A stretch of 64,000 nucleotides of DNA, from contig OY970244.1 in the NCBI GenBank assembly GCA_963715485.1, positions 2,666,001-2,730,000 on the forward strand. The letters run 5' to 3'. This DNA is from SG8-30 sp963715485 (lineage in GTDB: Bacteria; Pseudomonadota; Gammaproteobacteria; Steroidobacterales; Steroidobacteraceae). Below, in pieces: positions 18,308 to 26,735 of this stretch (positions are counted from its first letter, which is position 1; every line of letters starts with the position of its first letter). Under the pieces are notes generated by a model. That model worked only from the letters and a program-made list of their open reading frames with translations, was not told the DNA's origin and searched no databases. Position numbers and translations under genes: made by a program.

Positions 18308-18922
18308 TCAGGCCACCCTGGGCGCTCGACGCCACGTCCACCAGCCTGCGGTTGCCAGCAGGGCGAATGCAACGTAGAGCACGGAGGTGAAAGCAAGCCC
18401 CTGTGTGGCGAAAAGCCAGGCGAGCCAGGAGTCGACGACCATCCACCAGATCCAGTTGGCGGCCACCTTGCGTACCATCATCCAGGTCGCGGCGATGCTG
18501 GCCCAGGTGCCGAACGCATCGGCCCAAGGCGCGGCGGAGTCCGACCAGGCCGCGAGGGCCGGTGCACTGACCAGGGTCGCGATGCCGATCCCGACGAATG
18601 CCCCGAAATGCCTGTTTCGGCTCCAATGGCGTATGGACATGCCGTCATCCGCCGCAGCGTCGCGGCCCCATTCGCGCCAGCCGTAGACAGCCAGCAACAC
18701 GTAGACGACCTGCAAGGCCGACTGCAGGTAGAGCCGGGCGTCAAGGAATACAACCACGTAGAGGGCCGTGCTGAGTCCACCGGCCAGCCAGCAACCTCGA
18801 TGCTGGCGGATTGCCAGGGCGATGTAGCCGAATCCCAGCAGCACGGCAGCAGCCTCGAGCGGCCCGGTGGCCGCGGCCTGCGCCACGAGCAGCTGTAACA
18901 GGCCTTCAGGCTGGTCAGCCAC
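18308..18922 (-). CDS. pnuT: PnuC-family transporter, probable thiamine permease PnuT
   Basis: This 204-residue inner-membrane protein has about seven hydrophobic segments and PnuC-family features: WLAGGLSTALYVVVFLDARLY, LQSALQVVYVLLAVYGWREW and the repeated KVAANWIWWMVVDSWLA motif. PnuC proteins import vitamins by facilitated diffusion, trapped by phosphorylation. Its position under a TPP riboswitch and beside a kinase indicates the thiamine-specific PnuT subtype rather than nicotinamide riboside. Its start overlaps the YkoF-like gene's stop by 8 nt. Confidence 0.85.
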   Translation of the reverse strand: MADQPEGLLQLLVAQAAATGPLEAAAVLLGFGYIALAIRQHRGCWLAGGLSTALYVVVFLDARLYLQSALQVVYVLLAVYGWREWGRDAAADDGMSIRHWSRNRHFGAFVGIGIATLVSAPALAAWSDSAAPWADAFGTWASIAATWMMVRKVAANWIWWMVVDSWLAWLFATQGLAFTSVLYVAFALLATAGWWTWRRAPRVA

Positions 18923-19157
18923 CGCCGCCGAGCACCTTCATGACGAATACGGCGCGGTGGCCGGCGCCGAAAGTGGACTCCATTTCCTGGTGCAGCGCCC
19001 GCATGACGTCCGGCAGCTCGCCGCTGACCTGGGTGCTCATGGAGTTAGTGACGACCCGCAGGTCATCGCGCGCATTGAGCCGTTCGATGAAATCCTTGAT
19101 GGGCGGAATGTACCCGTCCGTCAGCGGGTAGAGACTCAGTTCGACTGCGACGTGCAT
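18915..19157 (-). CDS. YkoF-like thiamine/HMP-binding protein
   Basis: This 80-residue ferredoxin-fold protein resembles the MTH1187/YkoF thiamine-binding family. Features are an initial strand VAVELSLYPL, a helix IPPIKDFIERL, a strand VVTNSMSTQVSGE, a second helix DVMRALHQEM and a final strand AVFVMKVLGG. YkoF proteins bind thiamine or its hydroxymethylpyrimidine moiety and are usually encoded within thiamine-regulated operons, which fits this location between the TonB receptor and PnuT. There is no signal peptide, so it should be cytoplasmic. The stop overlaps the start of pnuT. Confidence 0.72.
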   Translation of the reverse strand: MHVAVELSLYPLTDGYIPPIKDFIERLNARDDLRVVTNSMSTQVSGELPDVMRALHQEMESTFGAGHRAVFVMKVLGGGG

Positions 19158-19169
19158 GGCGGGATCCTC

Positions 19170-21236
19170 TCAGAAGTTCACGCTCGCGGTAACGCCGGAC
19201 TGGCGCGGATCGCCCAGCCTGACGTAGAGCGTTTCAGTAAAGTCGGGTGGTTCGTTGCCGAAGTAAAAGCCGCGAACTGGATAGCGTTCGTCAAAGGCAT
19301 TGCGCAACCATGCGTGAATCGACCAGCGCGCTGTCTCGTACCCGACACGCAGGTTCACCAACGAATAGGGGCGCGAACGCTGGTCATGGCTGGAGTCGAA
19401 ATAGAACGCATCCTGGCCACTGACATCCACCCGGCCCATCCAGCCGACCGGATGTCGCCAGGTCGCGGCCAGCGAGTACTTCCAGGTCGGCGCGTGTGCC
19501 CACTCCCGGCCGTCGAGGTTCCGTTCGGCGTAGCGGTAGCCCAGGTATTCAGTGTCGGCAAGCGACAATGTTGCCGCCAGGGTCCAGCGATCCGTCGCCT
19601 GCCACTGCCCTGCCGCCTCTAGCCCATAGGCGCGTCCGCGAGCAGCATTGTCCGTGTAGTAGGTGAAGGTGAGCGGATCCTGTGGATCGAGCTGGAACGA
19701 CGTAGCGACCTGCTGGTCTTCGCGGCGCAGGAAGAACAGGCTGACATCCGCCGTCAGGCGGCGCTCGTCCCATCGGCCCTTGATGCCCGCCTCGACGCTC
19801 CAGAGGTATTCGGGATCGTACTGCGCCCGATCCTCCGGGATCGCCGCACCGATATTGAAGCCGCCAGCCTTGAACCCGCGGGAAATGGTCAGCCATGCGT
19901 GAATCGCCTCGTCGAGACGCCGGCCCAGTGACAACCGCCCTCCCCACATCCTGTCCCGCGGGGAAAAAACGAGGCCATCGCTGTCCGAGTAGTCGGCGTC
20001 GCGCTGCTCCAGGCGCAGTCCGCCCGACACAGTTGTCGAAGCCGATAGCGGCCACTCGCCCTGGCCGTAGATCGCATAGCTGGTGGCGCTGTAACGGCTG
20101 TCCAGGCTGCGATCGAATGCGTCGCCCAGGTAGAGGCCGTCGTCGCGCTGGGCATTGTCCTCCGCCAGGCGCATCAGGTAGACGCCCGCGATCCACGAAC
20201 CTCCGCGCTCGTCGAGCACGCTGAAACGCAGGTCTTCGCTGAAGCTCCCGCGGTCACGAAGGGTCCGCGAGTAGAAGTCGTACGGGCCCGCATCGCCCCA
20301 GTCGCGGTCGTTACCCCAGTCACCGTCGAAGCTCGCCTCGATCGACGAATCAGCAACGGCCGTGATGCTCCTGACCTCGAGCGTGGACGATGGAGCGTAA
20401 CGCAGATCGGCCGAGGCACCGGTCGATCGTTGCGAGTCGCGACCCGGACGATCCGACCGAGTGACGTAGGAGTTGTCGAGTGCGAAGGCATCGTAGCCGT
20501 TGGCCAGGTCGGCATGAACCAGGGCCAGGTCAAGGCGCCAGGCATCGGAAAGCTCGAACCGGACCCGGCCGCGTGCCGTCAGCTCATCGCGCTCGTTGGT
20601 GTCCGCACGTCCAAGATATGTATTGCGCCGGAAGCCATTGCTGACCGTGCGCTGCAGCGCCAGGCGCCACGCGGATCCGTCGCCGGGGGCCAGGCCGCCT
20701 CCGGCAATCACTCCTGCCCCGGTCAGTGCATCACCGCCCAGAGTCGCCTCGAAGGCCAGCTCGGGCCGAGGCACCGGCTCGCGCGTCTTGACCTTGATGA
20801 GCCCCGCCAGCGCATTGGCGCCGTAGCGCGTTCCTTGTGGTCCGCGCAGCACTTCAACCTGCTCGACGTCGAACAGCGTCGCCACCATGCCGATGCCGCT
20901 GAAATCAATTTCATCGACCAGAAAGCCGACCGACGGGTTGGGCGCGCCCTGGTATTGCTCAAGCTCACCGATCCCGCGTAGCTGGAAGTAGCGTGGCCGC
21001 GAACTTGCGCCGGCCCAGGTAAGCGACGGAACCTGCGGCAGCAGTTCTTCCAGGTGCTGAGTCGCCGCGTCAGCAACCGTGCGGCGATCGAGCACGGAGA
21101 CGCTGGCGGGCAGTTCCTCGATTGGCGCCTCGCGCAGGGCCGCGGTCACCACTACTTCGTCGAGGCGCACCGGCTCGGCCGCCTGGGCTGCGGGCATCAG
21201 GCCGGCGAGCGCCGGCAACAGGATCAATGAACGCAT
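19170..21236 (-). CDS. TonB-dependent outer-membrane receptor, likely for thiamine
   Basis: This 688-residue protein has a signal peptide (MRSLILLPALAGLMPAAQAA), a TonB box (LDEVVVTAA), a plug domain (PASVSVLDRRTV to GPQGTRYGANALAGLIKVKTREP) and a 22-strand-type beta barrel ending in the outer-membrane phenylalanine of SGVTASVNF. Transport is energised by TonB. The gene is directly preceded by a TPP riboswitch and followed by YkoF-, PnuT- and kinase-like genes, so the cargo is probably thiamine or a precursor (the OMR1-PnuT arrangement known from comparative genomics). GAGGAG seven nt before the ATG at 21236 fixes the start. The open frame upstream of it lies inside the riboswitch. Confidence 0.9.
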   Translation of the reverse strand: MRSLILLPALAGLMPAAQAAEPVRLDEVVVTAALREAPIEELPASVSVLDRRTVADAATQHLEELLPQVPSLTWAGASSRPRYFQLRGIGELEQYQGAPNPSVGFLVDEIDFSGIGMVATLFDVEQVEVLRGPQGTRYGANALAGLIKVKTREPVPRPELAFEATLGGDALTGAGVIAGGGLAPGDGSAWRLALQRTVSNGFRRNTYLGRADTNERDELTARGRVRFELSDAWRLDLALVHADLANGYDAFALDNSYVTRSDRPGRDSQRSTGASADLRYAPSSTLEVRSITAVADSSIEASFDGDWGNDRDWGDAGPYDFYSRTLRDRGSFSEDLRFSVLDERGGSWIAGVYLMRLAEDNAQRDDGLYLGDAFDRSLDSRYSATSYAIYGQGEWPLSASTTVSGGLRLEQRDADYSDSDGLVFSPRDRMWGGRLSLGRRLDEAIHAWLTISRGFKAGGFNIGAAIPEDRAQYDPEYLWSVEAGIKGRWDERRLTADVSLFFLRREDQQVATSFQLDPQDPLTFTYYTDNAARGRAYGLEAAGQWQATDRWTLAATLSLADTEYLGYRYAERNLDGREWAHAPTWKYSLAATWRHPVGWMGRVDVSGQDAFYFDSSHDQRSRPYSLVNLRVGYETARWSIHAWLRNAFDERYPVRGFYFGNEPPDFTETLYVRLGDPRQSGVTASVNF

Positions 21237-21296
21237 TACGGCGCTCCTCAGTGGGAACGGCGCGTAGTGCTGGATACGGGCAATCTCGGGATCATG

Positions 21297-21398
21297 CCTG
21301 CTCCCTACGCCGGTTCTAACCGGATCAGGTTCTACGGGTTCGCCGGTGCGCCGCAACGAGCAGCCAGCGTCTCAGGTCCAATCAGACCACCCCAGGGC
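21297..21398 (-). promoter_or_regulatory. TPP riboswitch (thi box)
   Basis: Read on the minus strand, this stretch has the hallmarks of the thiamine pyrophosphate aptamer: GGGGTGGTC at its 5' side, the pyrimidine-sensor CTGAGA at 21370-21375, and the conserved thi-box run ACCCGTAGAACCTGATCCGG followed by TTAGAACCGGCGTAGGGA. The end of the aptamer is about 60 nt before the start codon of the TonB receptor gene. No terminator hairpin with a U-tract is visible, so control is probably by hiding the GAGGAG ribosome-binding site. Confidence 0.93.
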
Positions 21399-21419
21399 CA
21401 ATACTGAAATCGTACCACA

Positions 21420-21440
21420 AAGAGGGGTCAGACCCCTCTT
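21420..21440. repeat. perfect palindrome between two minus-strand genes
   Basis: The arms AAGAGGGGTC and GACCCCTCTT are perfectly complementary around a single A. On the minus strand the hairpin is followed by a short T run, so it could terminate the upstream PLP-enzyme transcript. It also resembles GGGGTCAGACCCC-type palindromes scattered in many proteobacterial genomes. Only one copy of this exact sequence was noticed here. Confidence 0.5.
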
Positions 21441-21454
21441 GGGAGACCAGTCGT

Positions 21455-21471
21455 GAGGGGACAGCCCCCTC
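21455..21471. repeat. second GC-rich palindrome
   Basis: GAGGGG and CCCCTC form a 6-bp stem around ACAGC, 14 bp from the previous palindrome. Together they could be a degenerate REP-like pair or a two-part terminator for the cystathionine-gamma-synthase-like gene that ends at 21519. Confidence 0.35.
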
Positions 21472-21518
21472 CGGGGATGGTTCCCGCGAGTGGGCTCTCC
21501 TACCGCGTAACGCTGCTG

Positions 21519-22802
21519 CTACAAGCTGTCCAGCGCCTGCCTGAAATCGGCAATCAGGTCGTCTGGATGCTCGATGCCGATGGATACGCGGATCATGTTT
21601 TCACTGATCCCGAGTTCGGCGCGGCGTGCAGGTTCGATGTCGGAATGGGTCATGGCCGCCGGATGCGAGGCCAGGCTCTCGGTTCCCCCGAGGCTGACGG
21701 CCAGCTTTACCAGCTGCAACGCATCGAGCACCTTGAAGGCCTCGGCCTCACCGCCCTTGACGAAGAACGAAAATGTCGCGCCGGGCGCGAGGCACTGCCG
21801 CGCATACAGTTTGCCGTCGGCACTGTCGGGATCGAGAAATCCGAGAAAGGAAACACTCTCGACATTCGGATGGCCCCTGAGAAATTCGGCGACCTTGACG
21901 GCGTTGTCGACGGACTTCCGGAACCGGATCTCCAGGGTCTCGAGGCTGCGCATCAGCAGCCAAGCTGTATGCGGATCGGTCATGGTGCCGAGAATGGTAC
22001 GCATCAGGTGCACAGGCTCGAGCGCGGCCCTGGTGCCCATGCATGCGCCCGCAACGACGTCGCTGTGTCCGCCGATGTACTTGGTCAGCGAGTAGACGAC
22101 GATGTCGCAGCCGTGATCCAGTGGTCGCTGCCACAGCGGCCCGAGGTAGGTGTTGTCGACGATGACCGGCGGGCGGAACCCCTGTTTCGCTTCCAGTTCG
22201 CTTGCCAGCTGCGAGCAGTCGGCCAGGTCGACCAGCGCGTTGGTCGGGTTGGCAGGGGTCTCGACGTAGATCGCCGCGATGCGCCCCGTCTCGCGGGCCT
22301 TGTCGACGGCCGCCCGGCGTGCCGCCGGCCCGGTGCCCGCCTGGAAATCGACGGTACGGATCCCGAATTCCGGCAGCACCTTGTCCAGCAGGAAGTCCGA
22401 TCCGCCGTAAACCGGCGTGCTGTGAACAACGCTGTCCCCCGGACGGCAGAGCGCGAACAGGCAGGTGGAGATCGCCGCCATGCCACTGGAAAATGCCAGC
22501 GCGCGCTCAGCGCCGTCCCAGATCGCCAGACGACCCTCGAGGATCTCCAGGTTCGGATTATTGAGCCGCGAATAGATGAGCCCCGGCGACTCCTGTGGTC
22601 TCGGCTCTTTGAGACCGTAGGCAAGTTCGAAGAAGCGTTTGCCCTCAGCGGCGGAACGGAAGACGAAGGTCGAGGTCTGGAAGATCGGGCATTTTACGGC
22701 GCCTTCCGACAGGCCCGGGAAATATCCATAGCCCATCATCAGCGTCTCTGGGTGCAGGCGCTGCCCGCCTATTTCTGTCACGTCGCGGTTCAGCCAGGTC
22801 AT
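21519..22802 (-). CDS. cystathionine gamma-synthase/gamma-lyase family PLP enzyme
   Basis: This 427-residue pyridoxal-phosphate enzyme belongs to the Cys/Met metabolism family. It shows the substrate-loop SRLNNPNLEILEGRLA, the cofactor-stacking region FSSGMAAIST, ETPANPTNALVDL, the Asp motif VIVDNTYLGP and the Schiff-base lysine in YSLTKYIGGHSD. It could be a methionine gamma-lyase, cystathionine gamma-synthase or O-acyl-homoserine sulfhydrylase; the N-terminal extension (residues 1-35, HPETLMMGYGYFPGLSEGAVK) is typical of a less characterised subgroup. No sulfur-assimilation operon surrounds it. Confidence 0.88.
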   Translation of the reverse strand: MTWLNRDVTEIGGQRLHPETLMMGYGYFPGLSEGAVKCPIFQTSTFVFRSAAEGKRFFELAYGLKEPRPQESPGLIYSRLNNPNLEILEGRLAIWDGAERALAFSSGMAAISTCLFALCRPGDSVVHSTPVYGGSDFLLDKVLPEFGIRTVDFQAGTGPAARRAAVDKARETGRIAAIYVETPANPTNALVDLADCSQLASELEAKQGFRPPVIVDNTYLGPLWQRPLDHGCDIVVYSLTKYIGGHSDVVAGACMGTRAALEPVHLMRTILGTMTDPHTAWLLMRSLETLEIRFRKSVDNAVKVAEFLRGHPNVESVSFLGFLDPDSADGKLYARQCLAPGATFSFFVKGGEAEAFKVLDALQLVKLAVSLGGTESLASHPAAMTHSDIEPARRAELGISENMIRVSIGIEHPDDLIADFRQALDSL

Positions 22803-22875
22803 GCGGGTCGCTCCGGAGCAGGATTGGTGTTCACCATTATCCGCTGCGCAGCAGCCGTAAGCGACCCGGGATCGA

Positions 22876-24750
22876 TCAGATTTCGATCTGCTCGCCGATT
22901 TCCGTGACCCGGCCTGGTGGCAACGCGAAATGCTGTGCTGCGAAGTGCGCGTTGCGGGTCATGTAGGCATACAAGCGCTTGCGCCACCGCGGCATGCCGG
23001 CCGTCTTGGTCACCACGACGTGATCACGGCCGAGAAAGTAGTTTGTCTCGGCCGGCAGGTACTGGAGGCCGCTCAGTTCCGCCTCGCGCAGCAGCCCGGG
23101 CACTTTCGGGGATTCCATGAATCCGCAGCGGGCAATCACCCGGTAGATGCCCGGGGCGAGTTCGCGGACGGCGACCCTGTGTCCTTTCCGGGAACGGGGC
23201 TCATCAGTCGTTTCCAGGGTCATCATGACGATACGTTGGTGCAGCACATGCTGGGTTTCCAGCATCTTTTGCAGCGCGCCAGGCACAGCGTCCGGATTAC
23301 TGTTCAGATACACAGCGGTACCCGGCGTCCGGAAAACCTCTTCATCCGAGGCTGTCGCGAGCAGCGTCCGCATCGACATCTGTCGGCGGCTGACGCGATC
23401 GAGCACGAGTAATCGCCCGGACTGCCAGGTCAGCATGATCATCAGAAATCCGGCGCCCGCTGCCAGCGGCAGCCAGCCACCGTGCGGAATCTTGAGTGTG
23501 TTTGCCCCCAGGAACGCCAGGTCAAGCACGATTGCCCCGCACATCACCACGAGCATCAAGCGTTCGCGACGCCGCTCGCCCCGGTGCAGCCACGCGATCA
23601 CCAGCACGCTGTCAATGACCATGGCCAGCGCGATCGCAATGCCGTAGGCAGCCGCGAGCGACTCCGACGAGCCAAAGGCCAGCACCAGCCCGACGGTGGC
23701 GACGAACAGGATCCGGTTGGCGGACGGAACGAACACCTGCCCGATCGACTCACCCGATGAGTGAATCACGGAGAACCGCGGCAGGAAGCCGAGTTGCAGC
23801 GCCTGGTGGGCCACCGAGAAGACACCCGAGATCACCGCCTGAGACGCGATCACCGTCGCCGCCGTTGACAGGATCACGAGCGGCGCCAGCGCAAACTGCG
23901 GGGCGAGCAGGAAGAACGGGCTGACCGCCGCGTCCGGATTGGAGAGCACCAGCGCGCCCTGGCCGAAATAATTCAATACCAGCGCCGGCAGCACCAGGCC
24001 AAACCAGGCGAGCCGGATAGGGTAGCGACCGAAATGGCCCATATCGGCATACAACGCCTCGCCGCCGGTCACGGCCAGGAATACGGCCGCCAGAACGATC
24101 ATGGCATTGCCACGATGCTCGAACAGGAATCCGGCGGCATAGCGCGGATCCAGCGCTGCGAACACGCCGGGATGCTTCGCAATCCAGCCGATGCCGAGGC
24201 CCGCCAGTACCACGAACCAGATCACCATTACCGGTCCGAACAATCGGCCCACTGCCCCGGTGCCGCGACGCTGCACCGCGAACAGACCGGCCAGGATGCC
24301 GATGACCAGCGGCGCGACCAGGCCGCCGAAGTCGTCGTTGATGACTTCCAGGCCTTCGACCGCCGATAGCACGGAGATCGCGGGCGTTATCGCGCCGTCA
24401 CTGAAGAACAGTGTTGCACCGAACAGCCCGAGCATCAGGATCACCGGTCGCGGCAGGCGCGACCGGCCGGACAACACCAACGCCATCAGGGCCAGCGCGC
24501 CACCCTCACCCTGGTTGTCGGCGCGCAGGATAATCGTGACGTATTTGATCGAAATGACGGCCGTGAGCGACCAGAAGATCAGCGACAAAAGTCCGAGCAC
24601 GTTCTCCGGCGTCGGCGCGGTGCCATGCACCTGGTCAAAGCAGGTCCGGAAGGCGTACAACGGGCTGGTGCCGATGTCGCCAAAGACGACACCGAGGGCG
24701 GCAAGCGCCAGCTTCGACGACGATGACTTGGTAGGCAAACTGGGTCGCAA
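22876..24750 (-). CDS. kup: Kup low-affinity potassium transporter
   Basis: This 624-residue inner-membrane protein is a KUP/HAK potassium-proton symporter. The family start ALGVVFGDIGTSPLYAFR occurs at residue 17, followed by about twelve membrane helices with GEGGALALMAL, FFSDGAITPAISVLSAVEGL and GGEALYADMGHFGRYPIR, then a cytosolic C-terminal domain with TPGTAVYLNSNPDAVP and ending in an ARNAHFA-like segment (TRNAHFAAQHFALPPGRVTEIG). Length is within two residues of E. coli Kup. It is divergent from the Rieske gene. Confidence 0.95.
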   Translation of the reverse strand: MRPSLPTKSSSSKLALAALGVVFGDIGTSPLYAFRTCFDQVHGTAPTPENVLGLLSLIFWSLTAVISIKYVTIILRADNQGEGGALALMALVLSGRSRLPRPVILMLGLFGATLFFSDGAITPAISVLSAVEGLEVINDDFGGLVAPLVIGILAGLFAVQRRGTGAVGRLFGPVMVIWFVVLAGLGIGWIAKHPGVFAALDPRYAAGFLFEHRGNAMIVLAAVFLAVTGGEALYADMGHFGRYPIRLAWFGLVLPALVLNYFGQGALVLSNPDAAVSPFFLLAPQFALAPLVILSTAATVIASQAVISGVFSVAHQALQLGFLPRFSVIHSSGESIGQVFVPSANRILFVATVGLVLAFGSSESLAAAYGIAIALAMVIDSVLVIAWLHRGERRRERLMLVVMCGAIVLDLAFLGANTLKIPHGGWLPLAAGAGFLMIMLTWQSGRLLVLDRVSRRQMSMRTLLATASDEEVFRTPGTAVYLNSNPDAVPGALQKMLETQHVLHQRIVMMTLETTDEPRSRKGHRVAVRELAPGIYRVIARCGFMESPKVPGLLREAELSGLQYLPAETNYFLGRDHVVVTKTAGMPRWRKRLYAYMTRNAHFAAQHFALPPGRVTEIGEQIEI

Positions 24751-24895
24751 GACACGCGTCCGGCCAATCCCGGAGGTTTCCGGTCGCGCGATTGTATACT
24801 CCAGTCCGCTACCGAATGAGGTGAGTCGGGAGCGCCCCGCTGAGGTCCACGGCGATCACCCACATTTGAGGGCCGGCGAGGAGGTCGATCAGAGC

Positions 24896-25219
24896 ATGAG
24901 CGAGATCTGGCATCGAGTCGCCGCGGTCACCGAGATCCCCCAGGGCCGGATGCAGGGCTTTGAGATAGACGGTTACAAGCTTGTCGTGTGCAACACGCGT
25001 GAGGGGTGGTTCGCGCTCGACGATATCTGCACCCATGCCCACGCCCGGATGCACGAGGGGCGGCTGCGGGGATGCAGGATGATCTGTCCTCTGCATGGTG
25101 CATCCTTTGACGCTCGCGATGGCCGGGCGCTGGGTGCACCGGCGAGCACGCCCCTGCAAAGCTATCCGACCCGGATTACCGAGATCCACGTCGAGGTCGC
25201 GTTGCCGGAGCGGGCGTGA
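24896..25219 (+). CDS. Rieske [2Fe-2S] ferredoxin
   Basis: This 107-residue soluble protein is a Rieske-type ferredoxin with cluster ligands in DICTHAHARM (CxH) and ICPLHGASFDARDGRAL (CxxH), the spacing used by ferredoxin components of ring-hydroxylating dioxygenases and by NirD-like proteins. GAGGAGG about 11 nt upstream supports the ATG at 24896; the open frame further upstream runs through the kup promoter and is not protein-like. It stands alone between kup and a convergent ABC gene, so the redox partner is not evident. Confidence 0.9.
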   Translation: MSEIWHRVAAVTEIPQGRMQGFEIDGYKLVVCNTREGWFALDDICTHAHARMHEGRLRGCRMICPLHGASFDARDGRALGAPASTPLQSYPTRITEIHVEVALPERA

Positions 25220-25267
25220 TCCTGCTCGCGGGAAAACTCCCTTGCCTCGGGCGGTCGGGCGTGACTT

Positions 25268-26722
25268 TCACAACGGCGCCACTGATCCCCTGCCCTTTTT
25301 GAGGTGCAGCCGCCGGTTGACCTCCGGCGGCAGGTCTTCGCGATGGTGAATCGCGATTACCAACCGCGTACCTTGCCGCGCGAGTCCGGACAGTGCATCG
25401 CGCAGGTTGAGCCTCCGTCCCGGATCGAGGCCGGTGAACGGCTCGTCCAGCAGCAGCAGGCCCGGCTGCTTGATGAAGGCACGCGCAAAGAGTGCCAGGC
25501 GCAGCTCACCATAGGACACCTCGCGTGGCAGGCGCTCCGCCAGCGGCAGGATTCCGAGCGCGTCGAGAGCCGCGCGTGCCGCGGACCGTTCCCGGCGCAA
25601 CATGGGCGCGTCGAGTCCGACGCTGTCGCGCAGGCCACTGACGACAACCTGCTCAAGTGGGGACGCAGGGTCGAAGTCGGCCTGCAACTCGGGCGATACG
25701 ATGGCCATGTCCCGGCGGATCTCCTCGAGCGGCGTTCCCCGCGGATGGTCGCGGCGCAGCAGCTCGCCCCCCAATGCGACCGGAAAGGTACCGTACAACA
25801 CGCCGAGCAACGTGCTCTTGCCGCTGCCATTGCGCCCGATCACCGCCCAGTGCTCGCCATCGAGCAGCGACCAGTCGAGATCGACGAGTGCCGGAACCTC
25901 CTCGCGAAAGACACAAGCCCGGCGCAGCTCAATGTATGGTTGCGTCGCCGCACGAGCGCGCCCCAACGCGCGCGGGCCACCACCACGGGCACGTCTGCCT
26001 CGCTCCAGGCGGCGCAGCGCCCGGTTCAGCGGCAGCACACTGACCGCACCGCGCTCGACCAGGGCCGCGCGCGAGATGCCGGCAGGTACGTCCTCGGGTC
26101 GATGAGCCGTTGCAACGAGCGTGAGCCGGGTGCGTAGCAATGCCGCAAGCGCCCGCGCCAGCAGCTTTCGGTGGCCTTCGTCGACGCCGTTGAAGACTTC
26201 GTCGAGCAGCAACAGCCGCGGTCGCGCCGCCAGCGCGCGGGCCACCAGCGCCAGGCGCCGCTGTCCATAGGAGACCTCGAGCATGCGCGAGCCGGCGACA
26301 CTGGCGAGTCCGAAACGCTGCAGTAGCGCCAGAACCCGTTGCCGCTGGGGACCGCTGGGCAGGTCCAGCGGAATGTCGGTGCCAAACAGGCCGGTCGTGA
26401 CAACCTGCACCAGTGTGTGGTTCCAGCCGTAGCGTGCGTACTTGTCCTGGGACTCGGCGCCGACGTAGGAAACCAGTTCGCGTGCGTCCAGCAGGTCAAG
26501 GGAGCCACCCCGGTCATCCACATAGGAGCGCCGCTCGCGACCAGTCGCCGTCGGCCAGCGCAACCCGCCGATGAGCTTGACGAGCTGCGTCTTGCCGGCG
26601 CCGTTGGCGCCGAGAAGCAGCCATTTCTCCCCGGGCGCGATATCGAAATCGACATTGGTGAGTACCCTGCGACCGCCGAGTCGAAGCGAGCAGTTCCGCA
26701 GCGAGACGCCGATACCAGCCAT
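25268..26722 (-). CDS. ModF-like double ABC ATPase
   Basis: This 484-residue protein contains two complete ABC nucleotide-binding domains and no membrane segments. Domain 1 has Walker A GANGAGKT, signature VSYGQ and Walker B LLLLDEVF; domain 2 has GRNGSGKS, VSYGE and LLLLDEPFTGLD. Length and layout match E. coli ModF, an ATPase encoded beside molybdate transport genes and of unclear role. Here no modABC is adjacent, though molybdopterin genes moaACDE lie about 4 kb away. A translation-factor-type ABC-F is less likely because the inter-domain linker and signature differ. Confidence 0.78.
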   Translation of the reverse strand: MAGIGVSLRNCSLRLGGRRVLTNVDFDIAPGEKWLLLGANGAGKTQLVKLIGGLRWPTATGRERRSYVDDRGGSLDLLDARELVSYVGAESQDKYARYGWNHTLVQVVTTGLFGTDIPLDLPSGPQRQRVLALLQRFGLASVAGSRMLEVSYGQRRLALVARALAARPRLLLLDEVFNGVDEGHRKLLARALAALLRTRLTLVATAHRPEDVPAGISRAALVERGAVSVLPLNRALRRLERGRRARGGGPRALGRARAATQPYIELRRACVFREEVPALVDLDWSLLDGEHWAVIGRNGSGKSTLLGVLYGTFPVALGGELLRRDHPRGTPLEEIRRDMAIVSPELQADFDPASPLEQVVVSGLRDSVGLDAPMLRRERSAARAALDALGILPLAERLPREVSYGELRLALFARAFIKQPGLLLLDEPFTGLDPGRRLNLRDALSGLARQGTRLVIAIHHREDLPPEVNRRLHLKKGRGSVAPL

Positions 26723-26735
26723 CGTCAGCGGATCC

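Noticed and set aside
21453..22907. 484-codon plus-strand open frame over the PLP-enzyme gene
   Set aside because: It mirrors the minus-strand coding sequence and lacks motifs; the minus-strand PLP enzyme is complete.
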